From Eubacteriales bacterium (GTDB taxonomy: Bacteria; Bacillota; Clostridia; Lachnospirales; Lachnospiraceae): 64,000 bases of DNA. The DNA lies in assembly GCA_030536995.1 (NCBI GenBank), contig JAUNOY010000007.1, forward strand, positions 1 to 64,000, written 5' to 3'. Both the position numbers and the translations under genes were made by a program. Position 1 is the stretch's first letter, and every line of letters starts with the position of its first letter. This document shows, piece by piece, positions 1 to 7,300 of this stretch. A model generated the notes under the pieces. That model made no database searches, was not told the origin of the DNA, and worked only from the letters and a program-made list of their open reading frames with translations.

Positions 1-73
1 ATTCATCTCCGACAGCCGTATTAGAGTACCACTGCTGCCGGAGATTGTCAATACCCATTTTCACTTTTTTCAT
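1..73 (-). CDS. Possible start of an unidentified gene (partial)
   Basis: An ATG at 73-71, ten bases after a GGAG motif, opens a frame that runs off the window edge (24 codons; it begins MKKVKMGIDNLRQQ). I do not recognise it. The same bases contain TTGACA, 17 bases, TACTCT on the minus strand and a nine-pair stem (7-15 with 35-43), so this could instead be a promoter and leader region. It lies 17 bases downstream of the DUF3793 gene and could be the third gene of that operon. Confidence 0.3.
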   Translation of the reverse strand, partial: MKKVKMGIDNLRQQWYSNTAVGDE

Positions 74-90
74 TTTTGAAATACTCCGCC

Positions 91-645
91 TCAGGCTGCC
101 ACTGTCAATTGCTGAATACTCTTCCCGTTATTCCACATGCGCATGTATACATCTGTACACTTTTTAAGTCTCCCAAAAGTTTTTCTCGTTTCTTCCAGAT
201 TTCCATATACCTTCCACAAACCCGATAGAAGGAAGTTTTTACCTTCATTATGAATGAAACCGACAACATCCTCCAGAGGATATCCAAGGAAAACTCCAAT
301 TTCATGAGGAAAATCCTCCTGCTCCATTAGTCTGCCCCGCAGTCTTTCTATAGAACTTCCCAAATCCAGCCCTTCATATCCATATTTGTTCAAAAACATC
401 CTGATACTATCATTCTCAAGTATTCTCTCTAATTCAGATTCTCTATATACATAAATCAGCGCTTTTTTATTTCTATTTCTCATAATCGCCAGGCAAATTC
501 CTTTTGCCTGCATCTGATAATTCCAATAATTTAAACATTCATCCAAATCTTCATCTTTTTCATAATGAAAGCTAAATAAATTTGCAGTTTTTATGGATGC
601 CAGAGTAGGCGAGCAGTGAAGAATCAGTAATTTTTCAAATGACAT
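91..645 (-). CDS. DUF3793 family protein
   Basis: A 184-residue soluble protein that I recognise as DUF3793, a clostridial family without assigned biochemistry. It has no signal peptide or membrane segment. Visible landmarks are an N-terminal HCSPTLASIKTANLF segment and a central GVFLGYPLEDVVGFI segment, both typical of the family. It follows the DUF2325 gene by 18 bases, with a GGAGG site just before its ATG, so the two are co-transcribed. From general knowledge, DUF3793 and DUF2325 genes often sit near ferrous-iron uptake genes in clostridia; the DtxR-like operator upstream fits a metal-related role, but that is inference. Confidence 0.8.
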   Translation of the reverse strand: MSFEKLLILHCSPTLASIKTANLFSFHYEKDEDLDECLNYWNYQMQAKGICLAIMRNRNKKALIYVYRESELERILENDSIRMFLNKYGYEGLDLGSSIERLRGRLMEQEDFPHEIGVFLGYPLEDVVGFIHNEGKNFLLSGLWKVYGNLEETRKTFGRLKKCTDVYMRMWNNGKSIQQLTVAA

Positions 646-663
646 CTCTGTTCCTCCTTTTTA

Positions 664-945
664 TTATCTGCAGCAGCATTCCAGAATTTCAACCAATGCA
701 TTTTTACTGCTTGAATGGCTCCGAAAAATATCTGTCTGACTGCCGTCTACTTCATCAAGCGCCGTTTTTACCATTTTATGCGATACTGTGCTTGTAAACA
801 GAACCAGTACATCGGGACACCCAATCTGTTTATTGAGATCCGCTCTCATTTGTGTAAATACTTTCACTTTACATTTATAGTTCTTACATATTTTTTTATA
901 TTGCGCTACCATACGGTCATGGCCGCCGACAATCACCACACTCAT
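664..945 (-). CDS. DUF2325 domain protein
   Basis: A 93-residue protein matching DUF2325, a small Rossmann-like domain of unknown activity. It opens with a hydrophobic strand and a glycine turn (MSVVIVGGHDRM), has a KVFTQMRADL stretch and a second strand, VLVLFTSTVSHKM, as family members do. It ends with three adjacent cysteines (ECCCR), which could bind metal. It is first in an operon with DUF3793, under the promoter at 1002-1030. A GGAGG lies shortly before its ATG. The family assignment is good; the function is unknown. Confidence 0.8.
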   Translation of the reverse strand: MSVVIVGGHDRMVAQYKKICKNYKCKVKVFTQMRADLNKQIGCPDVLVLFTSTVSHKMVKTALDEVDGSQTDIFRSHSSSKNALVEILECCCR

Positions 946-997
946 TACAATGCCTCCTTGTAGGTCAATTTTAGGTTAGTCACATGTAACTTCATGT

Positions 998-1030
998 GGT
1001 TAGTATACCCTAACTTCCTTTACTTGTCAA
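998..1030 (-). promoter_or_regulatory. Promoter with DtxR-like palindromic operator
   Basis: On the minus strand TTGACA (1030-1025) and TATACT (1007-1002) are separated by 17 bases, a near-perfect sigma-A promoter; the -35 lies in the end of dapL. A palindrome, GTTAG-6-CTAAC (999-1014), covers the -10. A further TTAGGTTAG at 971-979 is identical to a half-site of the known DtxR/IdeR consensus. The promoter drives the DUF2325-DUF3793 pair. Repression by a metal-dependent DtxR-family protein is inferred. Confidence 0.7.
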
Positions 1031-2237
1031 TAGGCTCAGAGAAAAAGAGACTGTGAAATCTTTTCATCGCCTCTGCTGTATTTTCATGTGTTCCGAATGA
1101 TGTGAGACGGAAATATTTTCTTCCATTTTCACCGAATCCTCCTCCCGGAGTTCCCACAACCTGAATCTTATTCAGCAGAAAATCAAAAAAATCCCAGGAA
1201 TCCATGTTATTTGGGCATTTCAGCCAGATATATGGAGAATTTACACCGCCAAAGAAGGAAATTCCAAGATCTGTCAGGGTATTCATGATTATTTTTGCAT
1301 TCCCCCTATAGTATTCCAGATTTTCTCTGCACTCCCGTTCCCCCTGCTCCGTAAATACGGCTGCTGCCGCTTTTTGCACAATATAGGAGGTTCCGTTATA
1401 TTTTGTGCTTTGTCTTCTGTTCCACATAGCATTTAACGACATTTTTTTGCCTGTGGAGCTTTTGAATACAAGTTCCTTTGGGACAATGGTGTAGCCGCAG
1501 CGTGTTCCTGTAAATCCCGCCGTTTTTGATAGAGAACAAAATTCTATCGCACAGCGTTTAGCTCCCTTGCACTGGTAAATGCTCCGGGGAAGTCCGGGCC
1601 GGGAAATGAAAGCCTCATATGCGGCATCAAACAAAATCACTGCTTTGTTTTTCAGTGCGTAATCTACCCATTCCTGAAGCTGTTCTGTGCTGTAGCATGC
1701 TCCCGTAGGGTTGTTGGGAGAACAGATATAAATAATATCTGCAGCCACACTCCAATCCGGCATCGGCAGAAACGCATTTTCTTCATTTCCTTCTATATAA
1801 GTTACTGCGTTTCCACACATAACATTAGAATCTACATAAACAGGATATACAGGATCCGGAATCAGAATCCTGTTTCCCTTTCCGAACAGCTCAGTGATAT
1901 TTCCCGTGTCACTTTTTGCCCCATCGGAGATAAATATAGATTCTATGTCCACTGCTGCGCCATGTCTTTTATAATAGTCTGATATTGCCTGACGAATCTG
2001 TACATATCCCTGCTCCGGCCCATATCCCCGAAATGTCTCCGTTTTTCCCATTTCTTCCGCCCCTTCATGCAGGGCCTTTACCACACACTCACACAGAGGC
2101 CGGGTCACATCACCGATTCCAAGACGGATCAAAGGTTTATCCGGATTTTCTTTTATATAGGAAGCTGTTCTGTGCGCAATCTCGGAAAAAAGATAGCTTT
2201 CTTTTAAGTTCAGATAGTTTTCATTTAATTTCGGCAT
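1020..2237 (-). CDS. dapL: LL-diaminopimelate aminotransferase
   Basis: A 405-residue fold-type I PLP aminotransferase of the DapL family. It converts tetrahydrodipicolinate plus glutamate to LL-diaminopimelate and 2-oxoglutarate in one step, for lysine and cell-wall synthesis. Family marks are LIRLGIGDVTRPL near the N terminus, the FRGYGPEQGY segment, CSPNNPTGA for cofactor binding and the PLP lysine in SLSKTAGFTGTRCGY. Length is normal. It starts 14 bases after the ANTAR gene and is the last gene of glnA-ANTAR-dapL, so it would be expressed with nitrogen assimilation. That fits its use of glutamate as amino donor. The DUF2325 promoter begins inside its last codons. Confidence 0.93.
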   Translation of the reverse strand: MPKLNENYLNLKESYLFSEIAHRTASYIKENPDKPLIRLGIGDVTRPLCECVVKALHEGAEEMGKTETFRGYGPEQGYVQIRQAISDYYKRHGAAVDIESIFISDGAKSDTGNITELFGKGNRILIPDPVYPVYVDSNVMCGNAVTYIEGNEENAFLPMPDWSVAADIIYICSPNNPTGACYSTEQLQEWVDYALKNKAVILFDAAYEAFISRPGLPRSIYQCKGAKRCAIEFCSLSKTAGFTGTRCGYTIVPKELVFKSSTGKKMSLNAMWNRRQSTKYNGTSYIVQKAAAAVFTEQGERECRENLEYYRGNAKIIMNTLTDLGISFFGGVNSPYIWLKCPNNMDSWDFFDFLLNKIQVVGTPGGGFGENGRKYFRLTSFGTHENTAEAMKRFHSLFFSEPIDK

Positions 2238-2251
2238 AATTCTTTCCTCTC

Positions 2252-2800
2252 TTATCCTTCATCAAACAGAAGCATCAGGATCATCTGAGCTGTCTCCACC
2301 ATATTTGTGCCATTGTCCATGCTGCATTTCTGCACATAGCGATGGGCATCTTCCTCCGTAAGATGATTTCTTTCCATAAGAAGAAACTTGGCATTACGAA
2401 TATAATTCTGCTCTTTCTCACTTCTCACCTTTGACTTTCTGTTCTTTTTATAGCGGCGTTCCGTCTGGTTCAGAATCATTCCCACTGTATTTACCAGATC
2501 ATATACCTTCAGAGGCATGGTCAGGGACAAGATTCCCGAACCTGCGTCTGCCACCACCGTGGCAGAACCGATCAGCAGAAGTTCAAATCCGGAGGGCAGG
2601 TTCCGGGCAAGCTCCAGATAATACATATCCTTGAGATGATAGCCGCTGATCACTACCCCACAGTCATTTTCACAGGCTGTCTGAAGAGCCAGCGAAGCTA
2701 CATTGCAGGCAAACACATTCTGAAACCCGTGTTCCTGTAGTATTCGTTTTATTTTTTTTGCATTATCAATATTAGGCAATACTACAACTATTACACTCAT
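2252..2800 (-). CDS. ANTAR-domain antiterminator with a degenerate receiver domain
   Basis: A 182-residue AmiR/NasT-type regulator. Residues 1 to about 115 resemble a response-regulator receiver, and about 120-182 form the three-helix ANTAR RNA-binding domain (NYIRNAKFLLMERNHLTEEDAH). ANTAR proteins bind hairpins with six-base loops carrying A1 and G4 and prevent terminator formation. The receiver lacks its phosphate acceptor: the strand end reads VVISGYHLKD, with Gly53 where Asp is expected, and the N-terminal acidic pair is missing. Phosphorylation is therefore unlikely; a ligand or protein partner is more probable. It lies between glnA and dapL, 19 bases after glnA. Matching hairpins occur in four nearby leaders, including that of its own operon, so autoregulation is likely. 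Confidence 0.88.
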   Translation of the reverse strand: MSVIVVVLPNIDNAKKIKRILQEHGFQNVFACNVASLALQTACENDCGVVISGYHLKDMYYLELARNLPSGFELLLIGSATVVADAGSGILSLTMPLKVYDLVNTVGMILNQTERRYKKNRKSKVRSEKEQNYIRNAKFLLMERNHLTEEDAHRYVQKCSMDNGTNMVETAQMILMLLFDEG

Positions 2801-2819
2801 CTGCGGCCTCCGTAGACTT

Positions 2820-4145
2820 TCAAATCAGATACAGATACTGATCGATTTCCCACTGCGTAATCTGTTCCAGATATTTTTTCCATTCTCTTCTTTTGGATTT
2901 TCCGTAGACAAAGGTATAGGCTTCTCCCAGAACCTCTGTTATCAGTTTGTCATCTTTCATGGCTGCAAGAGCTTCTCCCAGATTTTCCGGAAGGCTCTTC
3001 AGGCCAAGTTCCCTTTTCTCCTCACAGGACAGCCTGCGGATATCGTTTTTCAGTTCTTCCGGAGCCTCCATTCCTTTCTCAATTCCTTCCAGTCCGGCCT
3101 CCAGACAGAGGGCAAAAACAAGATAGGGATTGGCGGAGGCATCCGGGCTTCGAAGCTCCAGACTCACATCCTCTCCCCATTTTTTACACACGCGGATTAG
3201 GGAATTTCTCTGTCTGTGGGACCAGGTAATATCCGACGGAGCCTCGAATCCCGGTACAAGACGCTTGTAGGAATTTACCAGCGGGTTAAAAATGGCAGTC
3301 ATTCCTTCGATATGGGCGAAAATTCCTGCAATGAACGCTTCCCCTTCCCGGCTCAGACAGCCGTTTTCATCCGCGAAAATATTTCTTCCGTCTTTTTGGA
3401 GTATCATTTTCAGATGCATTCCGGAACCGTTCTGTTCCTTTTTCGGCTTGGGCATAAAGGTTGCGTGAAGCCCGTATCTCTTTGCAATCGTTCGGACAGC
3501 TACCTTCAACGTCATTACCTTGTCAGCAGTTGCCAGCGCATCCTCAAAGGTAAAGTCAATCTCATGCTGTGCGGAGGCGATTTCATGATGAGAGGAGGTA
3601 ATATCATATCCCATCTCTTCAAGAGTCAGGATAATATCTCTTCTTATATTTTCTCCCAGGTCAATGGGGGACGTATCCAGATAACCGCCTTTTTCGTGAG
3701 ATAGGGTGGTGGGCATTCCATTATCATCTGTGTGGAACAAAAAGAATTCACATTCCGGGTTCACCTGAAAGGTATAACCCTTTGCAGCGGCTTTTTCCAC
3801 TGCGTTTTTCAAAATCCGGCGGGGACTTATATCATATTCTGTTCCGTCTTCTCTGCAGATATCGCAGAGAAAACGGGCAACCTTTCCATTCTGAGGTCTC
3901 CAGGGAAGGATTGCAAAGGTATCAAGATCCGGTTTCAGGTACAGATCCTCTTCCTCCCCTCTGGCAAATCCATCCAGAGATGCAAGATCTATTGTGCAGC
4001 GATTCTCCATGGCTTTTACAAGCTGACTGGAGGGGACTGCAATATTTTTCAAAATTCCATACATATCCGTAAACTGCAGGCGGATGAACTCCACACCTTC
4101 CTCCTCCACAGTTTCCAGTATTGCAGCTTTACTATATTTTTCCAT
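2820..4145 (-). CDS. glnA: Glutamine synthetase, type I
   Basis: A 441-residue glutamine synthetase that makes glutamine from glutamate, ammonia and ATP in the cytoplasm. The beta-grasp domain is N-terminal (FIRLQFTDMYGILKN). The catalytic domain follows with NPECEFFLF, the SSHHEIASAQHEIDF metal and glutamate site, NGSGMHLKM, and NPLVNSYKRLVPGFEAP. Length fits the short GSI-alpha class of Gram-positives. I chose the ATG at 4145 because AAAAGGAG lies eight bases upstream; a longer frame to 4169 has no such site. It is first in an operon with the ANTAR regulator and dapL, and its leader carries an ANTAR-type hairpin and terminator. No GlnR-type regulator is visible nearby. Confidence 0.95.
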   Translation of the reverse strand: MEKYSKAAILETVEEEGVEFIRLQFTDMYGILKNIAVPSSQLVKAMENRCTIDLASLDGFARGEEEDLYLKPDLDTFAILPWRPQNGKVARFLCDICREDGTEYDISPRRILKNAVEKAAAKGYTFQVNPECEFFLFHTDDNGMPTTLSHEKGGYLDTSPIDLGENIRRDIILTLEEMGYDITSSHHEIASAQHEIDFTFEDALATADKVMTLKVAVRTIAKRYGLHATFMPKPKKEQNGSGMHLKMILQKDGRNIFADENGCLSREGEAFIAGIFAHIEGMTAIFNPLVNSYKRLVPGFEAPSDITWSHRQRNSLIRVCKKWGEDVSLELRSPDASANPYLVFALCLEAGLEGIEKGMEAPEELKNDIRRLSCEEKRELGLKSLPENLGEALAAMKDDKLITEVLGEAYTFVYGKSKRREWKKYLEQITQWEIDQYLYLI

Positions 4146-4225
4146 GCAGGCTTCTCCTTTTACACACATTTTGATGGGAGCAACAGGGACAGTTCCTCCC
4201 GGCTCCCATTTTCGGTACTAATAAA

Positions 4226-4272
4226 CGAAAAAGGGCAGTCTCTACCCGGAAGCTCCGGATAAAGACGCCCTT
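4226..4272 (-). terminator. Leader terminator (attenuator) of glnA
   Basis: In the glnA leader RNA, AAGGGCGTCT (4272-4263) pairs with AGAC-U-GCCCTT (4241-4231), enclosing a smaller stem (CCGG with CCGG), and is followed by five U. It lies between promoter and start codon, so full expression of glnA needs readthrough. Its 5' arm contains the loop and 3' arm of the ANTAR hairpin at 4261-4278, so the two structures exclude each other. Confidence 0.75.
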
Positions 4273-4278
4273 GTCTTT
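4261..4278 (-). promoter_or_regulatory. ANTAR-type hexaloop hairpin, glnA leader
   Basis: The RNA forms AAAGAC, loop AAGGGC, GTCTTT: six base pairs closing a six-base loop with A at position 1 and G at position 4, the signature of ANTAR recognition hairpins. It starts within about ten bases of the -10 box, so at the very 5' end of the transcript. A second canonical hexaloop is not seen; the next stem has a five-base loop (AGCUU). Confidence 0.72.
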
Positions 4279-4288
4279 TATAATCCGC

Positions 4289-4317
4289 ATTATATCAGCC
4301 TTGAACTAGATTGTCAA
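4289..4317 (-). promoter_or_regulatory. glnA promoter
   Basis: TTGACA (4317-4312) and TATAAT (4294-4289), 17 bases apart, match the sigma-A consensus exactly. The -35 is made of the last coding triplets of gltB, whose stop codon lies between the two boxes. No terminator separates gltB from this promoter, so readthrough from the carA operon would also meet the glnA attenuator. Confidence 0.88.
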
Positions 4318-7300
4318 TAAATTCTGCTCTGCGGTTAACTGCATTGCTTTTCTGTACTCATGGGGAATCACCTTTTTAAATTTCGAAAGATATTCCTGAA
4401 AGTTGTCAAGAATCTGCGCAGCTCTTTCCGATCTTGTATATCTTTCATGCTCCTCTATGAGAGTTTTAAGCTCCAGAATATCGGATGCAAGCTCCACTTT
4501 CTCCATGGAAACCATATCTTTATTCAGGTTCCGGTAAAGATGGTTTTCCTCATCCAGCACATATGCGATGCCGCCGCTCATCCCTGCTGCAAAATTTTTT
4601 CCTGTATTTCCCAGGATGACGACTCTCCCCCCTGTCATATACTCACAGCCATGTTCGCCAACACCTTCCACCACCGCGCAGGCGCCGGAGTTTCTCACTG
4701 CAAAACGCTCTCCCGCTCTGCCGTTGAGATAGACCTTTCCTCCTGTGGCTCCATAGAGAACCACATTTCCGGCGATCAGATTACCCGCTGCCATGTAGCC
4801 GCGTTTCTTTGGCGGATATACGATCAGCTTTCCTCCCGAAAGACCTTTGCCCAGATAATCGTTACAATCTCCGCAAAGCGAGATCGTAAGTCCTTTCGGT
4901 ATAAATGCACCGAAGCTCTGACCTCCTGTTCCCGTACAGCGAATGCTGATAGTGTCCTCCTGCAGTCCGTCTTTATGGCAGCGTGTGATTTCTGAGCCGA
5001 GAATTGCGGCAAAAGCCCTGTCTGTATTCTTTACTTTGACAGACAGCTCTGCCTTTTCTCCCTTTTGTACCGCTTCCCCCAGTTCTTTGAGAAGCACACG
5101 TTCGTCGATGGTTTTTTCCAACTGGAAATCATATGCATCAGACAACCGGCAGGTAACTTTGTCCGCCTTTTCTGCAAATGGATTGTCGAGGATCTCTCTT
5201 AAATCGATTTTTCTCGCCATAGGAAGCTCTGCAGTTTCTTTTACCTTTAAGAGATCGCTTCTTCCTACCATTTCCTCAACTGTCCTCAGGCCAAGCCGCG
5301 CCATGTATTCCCGAAGCTCTCTGGCAATAAAACGCATAAAATTTTCCACATATTCCGGTTTACCCTTAAAGCGTTTGCGAAGCTCCGGATTCTGTGTTGC
5401 GATTCCCACCGGACAGGTGTCAAGATTACATACCCTTGCCATTACACAGCCCAGAACTACAAGGGGCGCTGTTCCAAAACCAAATTCCTCAGCTCCCAGA
5501 AGTGCGGCAACAGCTACGTCGCGACCTGTCATCAGTTTTCCGTCTGTTTCCAAGCGGACACGGCTTCGCAGATTGTTTTTCAGCAGAGTCTGGTGAGTCT
5601 CTGCAAGTCCCAGCTCCCATGGAAGTCCTGCATTGTGGATAGAGCTTTCCGGCGCAGCACCCGTACCTCCGTCACAGCCGGATATCAGAATTGTCTGCGC
5701 CCCTGCCTTGGCAACACCTGCGGCAACTGTGCCCACTCCCGTTTCCGCAACCAGTTTCACAGAAATATCTGCATATTTATTTGCATTTTTCAGATCATAG
5801 ATCAGTTCAGCCAGATCCTCGATGGAATAGATATCGTGATGAGGCGGCGGTGAGATCAGGCTGACATTTGGAGTGGAATGTCTTGTCTTTGCAATCCACG
5901 GGGTCACCTTTCCCGCGGGAAGATGGCCTCCCTCTCCGGGCTTTGCTCCCTGAGCCATTTTAATCTGGATTTCCTTTGCGCTGACAAGATAACGGCTGGT
6001 CACGCCAAACCTTCCGGAAGCTACCTGTTTCACTGCAGAGCAGCAGTCTCTGTCTGTTCCTTCTGAATCAAGACGCTCCTCGCTTTCTCCTCCCTCGCCG
6101 CAGTTGGATTTTCCGTGGAGACGGTTCATGGCAAGAGCCAGTGTCTCATGGGCTTCTGCCGAAAGAGAACCGTAGGACATGGCGCCGGTCTTAAACCGTC
6201 TGAGAATGTCCTCTTCACTTTCCACCTCTTCCATGGGAATTCCCTCCTCCGGATATCGAAATTCCATCAGGCTTCGGAGATAGCCGTGCTGTTCCTGATC
6301 AGCCATAGCGGAATATTCTTTAAACATCTCATAATTTCCGGTCCATGCAGACTGTTGAAGAAGATGGATGGTCTTCGGATCATAACGGTGCTCTTCCCCG
6401 CCTTTTTTTCTCTTATGCTTTCCAAGACGTTCCAGGGTGATTTCCTTTTCAATTCCCAGAGGATCAAAGGCCTCGGAATGAAGGGCGTCTACCTGACGCT
6501 GGATGTCCTCCAGAGTAATGCCTCCCACCCTGCTCACGGTTCCGCCGAAATACTGTTCCATCACTTCCTTTGAAATTCCCACTGCCTCGAAGAGTCTGGA
6601 ACCCTGATATGACTGGATTGTGGAAATCCCCATTTTTGATGCGATTTTTACGATGCCATTCAAAATACCGCGGCAGTAGTCCTCAGATGCCGCATAATAA
6701 TCCTTTTCCAGACTTCCTTCCTCAATCAACTCATGAATGGAGTCCAGCGCAAGGTATGGATTGACTGCGCATGCTCCATATCCCAGAAGGGCAGCAAAAT
6801 GATGAACCTCTCTTGGCTCCGCGGATTCCAGAATCAGTGTCAGGGAGGTCTGTTTCTTCGTCCTTACAAGGTACTGATGGACAGCGGACACAGCCAGAAG
6901 GGACGGAATCGCCAGATGGTTTTCATCAACTCCCCTGTCAGAAAGCACCAGAATATTCGCTCCGTTTTTATACGCTTTATCCACTTCCACATAAAGCCGT
7001 TCAATCGCCCGGTTCAGTTTGGTGCTCTTATAATAAGTAACGGGAACTGTCGCCACTTTCAGACCGTCCTTTTTCAGTTCCCTGATCTTCAGCATATCAA
7101 TATTGGTGAGAATCGGATTATTGATTTTCAGGATTCTGCAGTTTTCTGCTGCTTCCTCCAGAAGATTGCCGTTTTTTCCGGCATATACTGTGGAACAGGT
7201 GACAATTTCTTCCCGGATCGCATCGATGGGCGGATTTGTTACCTGGGCAAAAAGCTGCTTGAAATAATCGAACAAAGGTCTTGGTTTTTCCGAGAGAACG

